From Thermoprotei archaeon (GTDB lineage Archaea; Thermoproteota; Thermoprotei; Gearchaeales; Gearchaeaceae): DNA of 37,214 bases. Location of the stretch: assembly GCA_017857595.1 (NCBI GenBank), contig JAFMCU010000003.1:71403-108616 (forward strand), in the 5' to 3' direction. The notes under the pieces were generated by a model, which saw nothing but the letters and a program-made list of their open reading frames with translations, was not told where the DNA came from and ran no database searches. Shown here piece after piece: positions 25,543-34,257 of the stretch (positions are counted from its first letter, which is position 1; every line of letters begins with the position of its first letter). The translations under genes and the position numbers were made by a program.

Positions 25543-26340
25543 ATGAGAAAAGTATTGAATATCCTTTTTTTAGTTATTGTCATATTAATTTTAATATCAC
25601 CGTTTATATTAAGTACTAGTACGCTACCAATTGCTATTGTCGCTGGTAATTCTATGTATCCAACACTTCAAAATGGAGATTTAATAATCTTTAAAGGCCC
25701 TCCAACTGGTCCTATTCCTGTAGGAACAATTATTATATATGTTGAGCCACAAATAGGAAACAATTTTCTTGGCTGGTTAACAGGTAGAATCATTATACAT
25801 AGGGTAGTTTCTGTTCAAAAAATGAATGATAATTCCTATTATTATATAACAAAAGGTGATAATAATCTATTTAATGATACTTTACCTGTAAAACAAAGCA
25901 ATGTGCTGGGTATTCCTATATTAGTAATTCCTAAACTAGGATTGTTATTTTTGTTTATTAGCACACCCCAAGGAATCATTGTTATAATTGGTATTCTAAT
26001 CGTTTATTATTTGAAAGAAGAAGATAATCGAAGAAATTTTGAAAGAAAAATGCATAAATTTTTACTTTTGTTAGGTAATGAAATGTATAAAGGTCATATA
26101 TCTAAAGACTTATTCGATAAGCTTGATGTAGATTTAAGATACGCATATGAACTGGAAGAAATTGAAGACAAAGATGTTAGGAAAATAGGAGAATGGGTAG
26201 CTAAAACTAAATTAAAAGATTGGAACATGAGTTATTTTGAATGCGATGTATGCAAAAAAGGCATTCAATTTGAAACAAAAAAACTTACATTAAAAATTTG
26301 TAACCATAAAGTTGATTTAATCGATAGAACAAAAAGATAA
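25543..26340 (+). CDS. Archaeal/SipW-type signal peptidase I with cytosolic zinc-finger tail
   Basis: 265 residues. S26 peptidase of the Ser-His type used by archaea, ER and SipW: Ser37 in GNSMYP, His86 in IIIHRV, Asp106 in KGDNN. One membrane helix precedes the catalytic domain (about 4-25) and one follows (about 132-157). After that comes an unusual charged tail of ~105 residues ending in a putative zinc site, C234, C237, C253 and H255 (CDVCKKG...KICNHK). Ordinary archaeal signal peptidases stop soon after the second helix. It is third in an operon with two secreted proteins, which suggests it processes them, as SipW does for TasA in Bacillus. Confidence 0.88.
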   Translation: MRKVLNILFLVIVILILISPFILSTSTLPIAIVAGNSMYPTLQNGDLIIFKGPPTGPIPVGTIIIYVEPQIGNNFLGWLTGRIIIHRVVSVQKMNDNSYYYITKGDNNLFNDTLPVKQSNVLGIPILVIPKLGLLFLFISTPQGIIVIIGILIVYYLKEEDNRRNFERKMHKFLLLLGNEMYKGHISKDLFDKLDVDLRYAYELEEIEDKDVRKIGEWVAKTKLKDWNMSYFECDVCKKGIQFETKKLTLKICNHKVDLIDRTKR

Positions 26341-26386
26341 AGGAAAAGTTTATATTCAGTATTCAATAAAATTCTTAAATTGAAAT

Positions 26387-26431
26387 ATGGATAATATTGA
26401 CTCGCTTTCTTCATTAATTAATAACCTTTGA
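26387..26431 (+). CDS. Possible 14-residue leader peptide upstream of the MFS gene
   Basis: ATG 26387 to TGA 26431 encodes MDNIDSLSSLINNL. A TTTATATT box lies about 32-38 nt upstream. The stop is 12 nt before the ATG of the transporter, and the intervening GAGGTG could serve as that gene's ribosome-binding site, so translation of the two could be coupled. It could equally be chance. Confidence 0.25.
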   Translation: MDNIDSLSSLINNL

Positions 26432-26437
26432 GAGGTG
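26432..26437 (+). promoter_or_regulatory. Shine-Dalgarno site for the MFS transporter
   Basis: GAGGTG, 6 nt before ATG 26444. It is a rare strong ribosome-binding site in a window where most first genes look leaderless, and it decides the start: the frame is open from a GTG inside this motif, but the ATG is the better choice. Confidence 0.5.
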
Positions 26438-26443
26438 GACTTT

Positions 26444-27706
26444 ATGATTTCAAAAGTTAATCATAAATTAGTTGGGAGTAAGTATAATTGGCTTTACTCT
26501 ATTATGCTATATAATATTGCGGCTAGCCCAGTTTCAACAATCGTCGTGCTCTACATTATCGAAGTCGGTGGTAGCGTAATAGATGCATCAAACGCAATAA
26601 CAACTAGCACTTTAGTATCGATTGTTGCATCCTATATTTGGGGTAGAATCTCTGATGTATACAAAAGCAGAAGAAATTTATTGTTAATATCTATCAGCAG
26701 TCTATCTCTTTTGACAGTCTCGCTATATTTTGAAAGAAAAATATTAGAGATAATTTTAACATATGCCTTATTTTCTTTTTTGAACTCTGCCAACTCAGCA
26801 GCAATCAATCTTTTAATTATGGAAACTAATCATGAATCTAAATGGAAGAATGCCTTTTCTAGATATTTATTTTTATCAAGTGTTGGAAACACTGTAGGTC
26901 TAGCTTTCTCATTTGGTATAACAGGACTTCTTTCAATTCAAGATTTAATTTTCTCATTATTTATTATTTCAATTATTTCCTTAATCTTTGCATATTATTC
27001 AATTCCCGAAACAATGACAAAACAAGAAAGAAAGATTTTCATCTCAAACCTTCATGCGTTCATATCCAGAATATTTACACATCCATTCATGATATTGCGT
27101 AAAATAAATGGGAACCATAACATGAACATATCGAACCTAAGTAAAAATTTAATATATAGGATTTATGCAGTAATATTCGTTTTTTATTTTGGTTCAGGAA
27201 TGTTCAATACAGTTTTTCCAGCAGGTCTCAAAGTTTATACATTATCAAATTTTTTAGTATTCTTAGTACTGTTCTTTGGAATGTTCATACAAACTGTTAG
27301 CTATTATTATTTGGGAAAAAGAATTACATCAAGCATTAGGGAAATTTATTTAGCTTTAATCGTAAGGGGTATCTCATACAGTCTTATAGGTCTAACTTTC
27401 CTTTTCCCGGTTATACCAATAGTATATTCAAGCTTGTTGTTTTATCCTATTGCTGCAGGGATAGGATTTTCTATGTTTTATATTAATTCAAACATTTTAA
27501 TTTTCCATGCAATCGGAAATAATGAAAGAGGTAAACTATTAGGTCTTTATACTGCTATGATTAGCTTTGGAAACTTATTAGGTGCATGGGTCTCTGGCTA
27601 TTTAGCTTATTACGTTGGATATTGGTTTGTATTTATTCTAGCCGGTATAGTAATATTGTTATGTGAAATTTTATTTAGCATTATAAAAATAGAAAAAATT
27701 ATTTAG
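26444..27706 (+). CDS. MFS transporter
   Basis: 420 residues, about 12 membrane helices in two halves joined by a cytosolic loop near residues 190-230. The loop after helix 2 reads WGRISDVYKSRRNLL, the MFS motif-A pattern (G-x-x-x-D-x-x-x-R-R/K). The second half has a weaker copy. Substrate cannot be inferred. It is convergent with the broken substrate-binding protein gene, overlapping it by about 8 nt. It follows the signal-peptidase operon by 103 nt but has a separate leader, so it is probably a separate unit. Confidence 0.87.
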   Translation: MISKVNHKLVGSKYNWLYSIMLYNIAASPVSTIVVLYIIEVGGSVIDASNAITTSTLVSIVASYIWGRISDVYKSRRNLLLISISSLSLLTVSLYFERKILEIILTYALFSFLNSANSAAINLLIMETNHESKWKNAFSRYLFLSSVGNTVGLAFSFGITGLLSIQDLIFSLFIISIISLIFAYYSIPETMTKQERKIFISNLHAFISRIFTHPFMILRKINGNHNMNISNLSKNLIYRIYAVIFVFYFGSGMFNTVFPAGLKVYTLSNFLVFLVLFFGMFIQTVSYYYLGKRITSSIREIYLALIVRGISYSLIGLTFLFPVIPIVYSSLLFYPIAAGIGFSMFYINSNILIFHAIGNNERGKLLGLYTAMISFGNLLGAWVSGYLAYYVGYWFVFILAGIVILLCEILFSIIKIEKII

Positions 27707-28994
27707 ATAAATATTCGTAGCCAGGATACCAAGTTATACTATCTGATGTAAAGCTATACAAACTACTTGAACCCATTGATATCTCCCGTTTTGATTTACA
27801 ATCGTCCAAAGACCATAATCTCCTCCGAGTCTGTCATGATTCTGATCAAGATTTAGCCATCCTGTTGCACCAAATAATTGTGAAGCTACTTGTGGTAATA
27901 CTTGATTTACCTTTACTGGGTCATAAGCATCGACTTCAACAATAGCTTTAATTTATACCCAAGCAATATCATAGGCTACATATGCGTATTGGTCAGGTTC
28001 TCTACCAAGTTAGGAAATAATGTATTGTCTTACTTTTTGTGTTATATTAGTAAATGTTGGGTTAAAAACAGCGTGAACCATCCGTGTTTGGATGTTAAAC
28101 TGAGCTACCGTTGTATCCTGTATGAAATATCCACTCCCTTCTGTTCCATCTGAACCAAACCATTTCACATGCTTTAATGCATTGTAGCTTGCTGAATCAT
28201 GAATTAAAAAAGCTCCTTCATCACCTGCGAATAAAACAACACCTACTTGATTATTTCCATAATTCTGTACTGCAGCTGTTACTCTATTGTTTAAGTCAGC
28301 TACGATGGCTGTGAAATCAGTTGTTTCAGGCGGGTATTGAAGTATTTCAAATTGTACTCCCAATTTAGTTAACCTATCAGCCAATCCATTTGCTCCACTA
28401 TCTCCCCATGAAGCATGTCTTACTACGATTATTACATACTTTACATTTGCGTCAATAATCATTCTTGAGAGTGCATAATCTTGATATACATCAGGAGGGT
28501 CGAATCTATATACAAAAGGCTTATTAACTGCCAATTCCATGGAAGTTGATGATGCACTGACAACGATGATTTGATTACTTTGTGCGTAATTCATTATATT
28601 TTTAAGTTCTGCACTTGTTACAGGTCCAATGATAAATTTAACACCTTGAGCTGCCAAAGTTTGTAACTCAGATAATGCAGTATCTGGATTAGTACCTGTA
28701 TCTTCGTATATAATTTGTAATTGTACTCCTGGCCTTACTGTTGCATGCCAATTGTTGATATCTATTTGTGCAAGCTGTAATGCAGCCTTTTGTGTTTCAC
28801 CATAAGATTTTATCGTTCCGCTTAGCGAAAGTAATGCCCCTATCTTTATTATCGAAGGTAATTGAGTTGTAGATATTGACTGGGTAGGATTCGTTGCAGG
28901 ATATACAAAGTAACCCACAACTATTCCGATTAACAATCCCATGATTACCAGGGCTATGACTTTCGGTAGTTGTTATAGCTTTTTGTGGCAACAA
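27699..28994 (-). pseudogene. Branched-chain amino-acid-type ABC substrate-binding protein, inactivated
   Basis: The longest intact piece (28010-28942) gives 310 residues of a type I periplasmic-binding protein (LivK/peripla_BP_6): lipoprotein-like N-terminus 'GLLIGIVVGYFVYPATNP', then IGALLSLSGTIKSYGE and FIIGPVTSAE. The rest of the family sequence continues downstream but is broken by two in-frame TAA codons (28010-28012 and 27952-27954), then resumes (VAYDIAWV, VNQVLPQVASQLFGATGW). A frameshift near 27771 leads to the last residues (ITWYPGYEYLSK). At the front, TTG 28994 (MLPQKAITT) must shift frame by one base to reach the signal sequence. No permease or ATPase genes are near. With two nonsense and two frame lesions this is a true pseudogene. 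Confidence 0.85.
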
Positions 28995-29048
28995 AAGTTT
29001 TAAATTTATTACATATATATAACATTTTTATTTTATTTGTAATATTTC

Positions 29049-29059
29049 TTTAAATATTT
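29049..29059 (+). promoter_or_regulatory. TATA box for the zinc-finger/tldD/tldE operon
   Basis: TTTAAATATTT lies 24-34 nt before the ATG at 29083, consistent with a leaderless transcript carrying all three genes. Confidence 0.5.
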
Positions 29060-29082
29060 TGAATAGCAATATAATTTAAAAA

Positions 29083-29280
29083 ATGAGAAGAGTTTGCCCC
29101 AGTTGTAGGAGAAGGTTGAAAAAAAGCCATTATTCGATTCATGTTGCTTCATGCAAAACTCCACCTCCAGTACATATAATGATAAGTGGGAGAGGTCCCA
29201 GAACGTTTATATGCAGAAAATGTAATGCAAGAATTGAAGGAAGAAGAAACTACAGGAGACACATGAAAGAAGCACATTAA
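29083..29280 (+). CDS. 65-residue two-finger C2H2-like zinc protein
   Basis: Two zinc-binding units are visible. The first is CPSC...H..H...C (Cys5, Cys8, His16/His20, Cys24). The second is a near-classical C2H2 finger, CRKC with twelve residues to H..AH at the C-terminus (Cys45, Cys48, His61, His65). It is strongly basic (many Arg/Lys), so nucleic-acid binding is likely. Small C2H2 proteins are common in thermoproteotal archaea, where most are presumed regulators. Its stop codon directly abuts the ATG of tldD, so the three genes at 29083-32003 form one operon. Confidence 0.78.
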   Translation: MRRVCPSCRRRLKKSHYSIHVASCKTPPPVHIMISGRGPRTFICRKCNARIEGRRNYRRHMKEAH

Positions 29281-30663
29281 ATGTATAACCTTGATAAAAT
29301 CATAAATATTGGTTTAAAAATAGGTGTTGATTTTATTGAAGCAAGATTTCAATCCAACTCCAATTTAACTATAACTTATTTTGATGGAAAGCCTAGAAAT
29401 ATCCAACATGGATTCGATAATGGAATTGCTATAAGAATTTATTACAAAGGTGCTTGGGGTTTTTCGGGCATAAACAATGAAGATATTGAAAAAGGAATTC
29501 ATGTAGCTTATAAGATGGCAAAGAAGGCCTCTGAAAAGATAGATCAAAAGAAAGAATTGAAAATAAGCAAGCATGAAAAAGCGAGAAGTATAACCAAAGT
29601 TCAAATTCCCTTTGAAAATGTTTCAATTGAAGATAAATTAGAAGTGGTTAAAACAATATCTCAGGATATTGAAAAGCATTCAGAGCACATAAAAAGTAGT
29701 ACGGTAAATTATAATGAAAATGTTGATAAGAAAATAATTTGTAATTCATTTGGTATTAATGTTGAAAAAATAGAATCCTATTTGCATTTAAGTTGTACAG
29801 CGATAGGATTAATGGAAGGTAATAGATCAAGGGGTTATGAAGCTATAGGTTCTACAGGAGGTTTTGAAGTAATTAAAGAAAAAAATGGATACAATTTAGG
29901 TGAAAAAGTAGCAAAAAAGGCAGAAATGCTAATTTCTGCAAAAGGAATTAAGCCAGGAGTTTATGATTGTGTTATTGATCCTATATTAGCTGGAGTTTTT
30001 GCTCATGAAGGAATAGGGCATCCATCTGAAGCAGATGCTATAGTTGAAGGAAATTCAATTTTAAAAGATATGCTAAATCAAAAAATAGCTTCTGAATTGG
30101 TCACGATTAAAGATAATCCTTTAATTGAAGGAACGTATGGTAATTATGAATATGATGATGAAGGTATAAAAGGTCAGGAAAAAATAATCATTAAAAATGG
30201 TTATCTTAACCAATTTTTGAATAACATTGAAACAGCAAATATATTAAACCATGAAATGAATGGTTCAGCAAGAGCAGCGTCTTATTTAAATGAACCTATA
30301 GTAAGAATGAGTAATATTTTCTTTGATAAAGGCGATTATAAATTCGATGAGTTGATAAATGAAATAAATTTTGGGCTTTATTTAAAAGGTTTTGTATATG
30401 GTTATGTAACTCCTAACAACGGTCAATATACGTTTAAATGTGAGTATGGCTATGTTATAGAAAAAGGAGAGATTGAATATCCAATTAGAGAAGTATCTAC
30501 AAGTGGTCAAATATTGGAAACTCTTAAAAAAATAGACGCGGTAGGAAATGATCTTGTAATTGAGGGTGTAGGACACTGTGGCAAGGAAGGACAATTTGTT
30601 AGAGTAGGTGATGGAGGTCCTCATTTGAGAGCGAGAAAAATCGTTATTGGTGGGTCTGAATGA
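29281..30663 (+). CDS. tldD: TldD, metalloprotease catalytic subunit
   Basis: 460 residues, normal length. The zinc-protease motif HEGIGH is at 242-247 (H242, E243, H247), with the Cys in EGVGHCGKEG near the C-terminus as the usual extra zinc ligand. TldD pairs with TldE as a heterodimer that degrades unfolded peptides threaded into an internal tunnel; bacterial versions process microcin B17 and the CcdA antitoxin. The ATG follows the zinc-finger gene with no gap and the stop overlaps tldE (ATGA). Confidence 0.96.
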   Translation: MYNLDKIINIGLKIGVDFIEARFQSNSNLTITYFDGKPRNIQHGFDNGIAIRIYYKGAWGFSGINNEDIEKGIHVAYKMAKKASEKIDQKKELKISKHEKARSITKVQIPFENVSIEDKLEVVKTISQDIEKHSEHIKSSTVNYNENVDKKIICNSFGINVEKIESYLHLSCTAIGLMEGNRSRGYEAIGSTGGFEVIKEKNGYNLGEKVAKKAEMLISAKGIKPGVYDCVIDPILAGVFAHEGIGHPSEADAIVEGNSILKDMLNQKIASELVTIKDNPLIEGTYGNYEYDDEGIKGQEKIIIKNGYLNQFLNNIETANILNHEMNGSARAASYLNEPIVRMSNIFFDKGDYKFDELINEINFGLYLKGFVYGYVTPNNGQYTFKCEYGYVIEKGEIEYPIREVSTSGQILETLKKIDAVGNDLVIEGVGHCGKEGQFVRVGDGGPHLRARKIVIGGSE

Positions 30664-32003
30664 AGGATTTAATTGATATATGCAATAAGGCAATTCGATT
30701 CTCTAGAAAATATCAAATTGATTCATGTGAGGTATTTTCATCCTCATCATATATTTTTGAAATTGGATTAAAGAAAAATGAATTAAAGATTCTAAGAAAC
30801 AAAATAGATAAAGGGATTGGTATAAGGGTTGCTATAAATAAGTCTGTAGGTTTTTCTTATACATCAGATTTATCGAAAATTGAAGATACAGTAAAAAGTG
30901 CATACAACATTGCTAGGGTTTCACCTCCAGATCCTGATTTTAAATCTTTCAACGATAAAGGTGCAGATAACAGAATCGGTTTAGTAAATGATGAAGATAT
31001 AAAGAATTTGAACGTAGAAAAAACATTAGATATAATAACTCAAGTTAGGGAATTGAATTTGGATAAGCGTATCATATCTTTAAATGCAAATTTAACAGTA
31101 GAATATATTCAAGTTGCTATAGCAAATACATTTGGTGTTGAAAATTCAGATGAACTTACAACCTCAGGAATAATAGTAGAAGCATCTTCAAGGGAAGGCG
31201 ATAATTTTTCTGGTTCTTTTGATTTTATGTATACTAGGACGTTAAAAGAAATAAACGCTGTAGAACTAGCTAAAGAAGTTTGTAAAAGAGCAATTTATAA
31301 CTTAAATAAGTCTAAAGTTTCATCAATGAATACAACAGTCATATTAGATCCAATATGTGTTTCTTCAGTTGTTGGTGAAAGCATAGCTGCAGGTCTTAAT
31401 GCTGAGAATGTGCAAAAGAAAAGGAGTTTTCTCTCTGAAGATATTGGCAGTCAAGTATTTTCTGAAAAGCTTAATATTATAGATGATGGAACCATAGCTG
31501 ACGGAATTGGTTCATTAAATTTCGATGCTGAAGGTTATCCTTCAAGAAGAAATGTTCTCATAGATAAAGGAAAAATAATTTCGTTAATGCATAATAGTTA
31601 TACAGCAAAAAAAGAGAATAAAGAAAGTACAGGAAATGCTATAAGAGGTTCTACATTTTGGGATTATTCCAGCTTACCATCGATATCGCCTAGAAATCTA
31701 ATTGTAGAAAAAGGTAACAAAAAGATTGAAGATATGATATCAGATTTGAAAAAAGGTATTCTTATAAGGTATACAGGAGATTCGCCAAACATTGTAACTG
31801 GAGATTTTACAGGTATCATAAATGAAGGTTATTATGTTGAAAATGGAGAAATAAAATTTTCAATTGTTGAGGCTACATTTTCTGGAAAGATAAAAAGTAT
31901 GTTAAAAAACATAGTTGAATTGAGTTCGGATTTAAAAAACGTAGGCAACATGCGCTTACCTTATATAATGATAGAAGATGTTTCTATCGGTGGCGGAATC
32001 TAA
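30660..32003 (+). CDS. pmbA: TldE/PmbA, partner subunit of TldD
   Basis: 447 residues. It has the same fold as TldD but lacks HExxxH; the corresponding region reads VVGESIAAGLNAE. The mid-protein 'DDGTIADGIGSLNFDAEGYP' and 'AIRGSTFWDYSSLPSISPRN' segments are typical of PmbA/TldE. It is the non-catalytic half of the TldD/E protease. The start overlaps tldD by four bases. The 3' end overlaps the convergent exchanger gene by four bases (32000-32003). Confidence 0.95.
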   Translation: MKDLIDICNKAIRFSRKYQIDSCEVFSSSSYIFEIGLKKNELKILRNKIDKGIGIRVAINKSVGFSYTSDLSKIEDTVKSAYNIARVSPPDPDFKSFNDKGADNRIGLVNDEDIKNLNVEKTLDIITQVRELNLDKRIISLNANLTVEYIQVAIANTFGVENSDELTTSGIIVEASSREGDNFSGSFDFMYTRTLKEINAVELAKEVCKRAIYNLNKSKVSSMNTTVILDPICVSSVVGESIAAGLNAENVQKKRSFLSEDIGSQVFSEKLNIIDDGTIADGIGSLNFDAEGYPSRRNVLIDKGKIISLMHNSYTAKKENKESTGNAIRGSTFWDYSSLPSISPRNLIVEKGNKKIEDMISDLKKGILIRYTGDSPNIVTGDFTGIINEGYYVENGEIKFSIVEATFSGKIKSMLKNIVELSSDLKNVGNMRLPYIMIEDVSIGGGI

Positions 32004-32983
32004 TGGATTATATATAATAAGATGAATTGGAAAATTATAACAAATACGTAAACAAGCAGTAAAATAATCCCTTCAATTTTAGTAACTTTCCTATCAATCA
32101 TTAAAATCGTAGCAATTATAGCAACAAGCATTGATAATAATGCCTCCAAAAATCCTATATAATCGAAAGAGATTTTGCTACCAAAGATTAACGAATGAAG
32201 AACTATGAACATTGTAATTAGTAATGAACTATTTAGAATTTTTGAGCCGAATATAGTTCCAATCATTGTATCTATACTTTCACCACCTTTTCTTGCTAAA
32301 AATATTAAAGAAACTTTCTCTGGCATTTCTGCAGCAAGAGGAGAAACAACAAGTGTAAGAACGATTGCAGGAATACCTATGCTAATTGCTATACTATTTA
32401 AAGATGATGTGAAAGTCTCGCTTACAAATATCAATCCTATCGCACCTATTGCAACAAAAAGCGAACTTAAATACAGTATCTTTTTGTTAATTTTTCTTTT
32501 TGATTTTGAATCCATTTCGAATACTTCTATTTTTCTCTCTTTTGCAGTTAAGTATAAATATAAAGAATAAGCCAGCAAAAATATTATTGCATCAAATATG
32601 CCATAGCCATCGATATAGGTTATAGGAATTATTATTGATAGAAGCAAAAAGACTATTATATCATTCTTAAATTTATTTAAATTTATAGCTTGAATAGGTT
32701 TCAGAGAAAATCGTGTTGTGGATGCTAATATAAAGACAGCCAAACCCAAGCTCATCATAAGTATATTACTACCAAAAATTGCGCCTAAACCTATATCTGG
32801 AATATTTAAAATTACCGAGTATACAACAATTAAAAACTCAGGAAGCTCAGAAGTAATACTTAGAATAATTCTACCTGAAAATCTTCTTCCAATAAATATT
32901 CCTATATTGTCGCTGCCTTCAGCTAAAAGGTATCCTAAAACTACAATCGAAATAAAAGAAGTGAAGAAAATTAGGTAATCCAC
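32000..32983 (-). CDS. Sodium/calcium exchanger-family (CaCA) membrane protein
   Basis: 327 residues, about 10 membrane helices as two inverted halves. The alpha-repeats are recognisable: SELPEFLIVVYSVI followed by GAIFGSNILMM in the first half, and AAEMPEKVSLIFLARKGG followed by GTIFGSKILNSS in the second. The conserved acidic residues (PE in each repeat) that bind Ca are kept. The GTSLPE consensus has become TSELPE and AAEMPE, so ion preference could differ. It is the last gene of a - strand run that starts with cysS; its ATG directly follows the stop of the kite-like gene. Confidence 0.85.
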   Translation of the reverse strand: MDYLIFFTSFISIVVLGYLLAEGSDNIGIFIGRRFSGRIILSITSELPEFLIVVYSVILNIPDIGLGAIFGSNILMMSLGLAVFILASTTRFSLKPIQAINLNKFKNDIIVFLLLSIIIPITYIDGYGIFDAIIFLLAYSLYLYLTAKERKIEVFEMDSKSKRKINKKILYLSSLFVAIGAIGLIFVSETFTSSLNSIAISIGIPAIVLTLVVSPLAAEMPEKVSLIFLARKGGESIDTMIGTIFGSKILNSSLLITMFIVLHSLIFGSKISFDYIGFLEALLSMLVAIIATILMIDRKVTKIEGIILLLVYVFVIIFQFILLYIIH

Positions 32984-33559
32984 TTATACACTATAAATTG
33001 CAATTATTTTAGTAAGCATTTGTAAGTCTATTTCAGCATAAGTTCTCCATCCTAAGCTTAAAATATTGTTCTCATCAATTTCTAAGTAGCCTTTCTTTAT
33101 AAACTTGTCAATAAATCTTCTAGTCTTTAATTTGGATATTTTATTACTCAAAAAATCTATTAGATTTTCATATTCGTATTTATTATTTTTTGAATATATG
33201 AGCAATATAGATGCTGCTAATGCCCCCAATTCTTCCATATTGAATTGGCCTTTAAGCGGAGTAGCGATTATAGGCTCAGATGTTGTTATATAGAAATAAG
33301 CTTTATCATAATCTTGTAATGAAGGGTTTTCAATATTTTTATCCTGAAAAACAATCTTTAGCTTAAGACCGTAAGTTTCCAATTCTTTATTTAGTAAATT
33401 TGCAATGAATGTATATTTCGTACCTATTAATTTTTTTAATTCAAATCCTTTTGCGCCCGGAATGCTTCTTCTTTGAACTAGCAAGTATACGAGCATTTTC
33501 TTCATTTTATTGAATATAGTTAATTTTCGTTTTTCGAACTTTTTCTTATCTTTACTCAT
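32984..33559 (-). CDS. Candidate kite (ScpB/MAGE-like tandem winged-helix) protein
   Basis: 191 residues, no signal or membrane segment. Two winged-helix-like units are suggested: about 15-90 ('RRSIPGAKGFELKKLIGTKY', then LLNKELETYGLKLKIVF) and about 100-185 ('MEELGALAASILLIYSKNNK', then RRFIDKFIKKGYLEI, NNILSLGWRTYAEI). This layout matches the kite subunits (ScpB, Nse1/Nse3-MAGE) that bind kleisins. It is placed directly after a kleisin-like gene with a 4-nt overlap, which strengthens the assignment. The family is inferred from pattern and context, not from a strict motif. Confidence 0.5.
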   Translation of the reverse strand: MSKDKKKFEKRKLTIFNKMKKMLVYLLVQRRSIPGAKGFELKKLIGTKYTFIANLLNKELETYGLKLKIVFQDKNIENPSLQDYDKAYFYITTSEPIIATPLKGQFNMEELGALAASILLIYSKNNKYEYENLIDFLSNKISKLKTRRFIDKFIKKGYLEIDENNILSLGWRTYAEIDLQMLTKIIAIYSV

Positions 33560-34257
33560 AGTTTTATCCTAAATATAATACTATTTGTGAATTTGGACGG
33601 TCCTGCATCGACATATAATTCTTCATTTTTCTCAACTAAATGAACTTTTCCTTGAGCAATTAAAAATGATAAATAATATAGCAAATTAATTTTATCCTTA
33701 GAATTCAAATTTTCTATTTCTTTTGTTAAGTTTAATGGCAATTTACTTAAAATCACTTCTTCATATTTTTTTAAATCATTAATAAATTTTCTATCTGAAT
33801 AATAAAATTCATCTTTATTGATGAGATTTATTTTAGTTTCGTAAGTTCTTCTTTCACTTCTTATTGATGATTTGGCTAACCAATATTCGTAGCCTATTTT
33901 TATTGAATCATTGTTTATAAAATTGGTTGTAGCAATAGGATACATGCACATTTCCATAATTTTTCCAATTTCAAGAATTGATATCTTTGTCAATTTTTCA
34001 ATTAATTTTTCTGCAGCTAAAAATAAGGTGGATGATTTATCATATAAATAATTGGATTGTTCTTTTACAATTGTTGCTAGTAGATTAATTGCTTCAGCAT
34101 CTTTGCTATATTCCTCAATACTTTGCAATTTTATATATAGTTCATTTAGTTTTTTCAGTAAACTTTTTATATTTATCTCGAAAGGATCTTTTTTCTTTTG
34201 AATAATAAGGTTTATTTCTTCAATTATTTTTTCTAATTCGTCCGTTGTATTGTTCAT
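33556..34257 (-). CDS. Candidate kleisin (ScpA-like) protein
   Basis: 233 residues. Near the N-terminus 'KKDPFEINIKSLLKKLNELY' followed by a helix with '..EAINLLATIVKEQSNYLYDKS' parallels the ScpA segment 'DP..IDI..L...F..YI...' and its long helix. The C-terminal ~45 residues ('KINLLYYLSFLIAQGKVHLV') look like the kleisin winged helix that contacts the SMC head. The middle is charged and divergent. It lies between cysS (4-nt overlap) and the kite-like gene (4-nt overlap). No SMC gene is in the window. It would form the bridging subunit of a chromosome-organising complex; moderate confidence. Confidence 0.52.
   Translation of the reverse strand: MNNTTDELEKIIEEINLIIQKKKDPFEINIKSLLKKLNELYIKLQSIEEYSKDAEAINLLATIVKEQSNYLYDKSSTLFLAAEKLIEKLTKISILEIGKIMEMCMYPIATTNFINNDSIKIGYEYWLAKSSIRSERRTYETKINLINKDEFYYSDRKFINDLKKYEEVILSKLPLNLTKEIENLNSKDKINLLYYLSFLIAQGKVHLVEKNEELYVDAGPSKFTNSIIFRIKL

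Noticed and set aside
27952-28012. Stop-codon readthrough or recoding in the binding-protein gene
   Set aside because: The stops are TAA, not the TAG or TGA used for pyrrolysine or selenocysteine, and the gene also has two frame breaks.
27902-28153. A short + strand frame of 83 codons
   Set aside because: It lies antisense to the clear binding-protein pseudogene and has no protein-like pattern of its own.
32205-32978. Two + strand frames of 121 and 86 codons
   Set aside because: They are antisense to the Na/Ca exchanger and mirror its hydrophobic codons.
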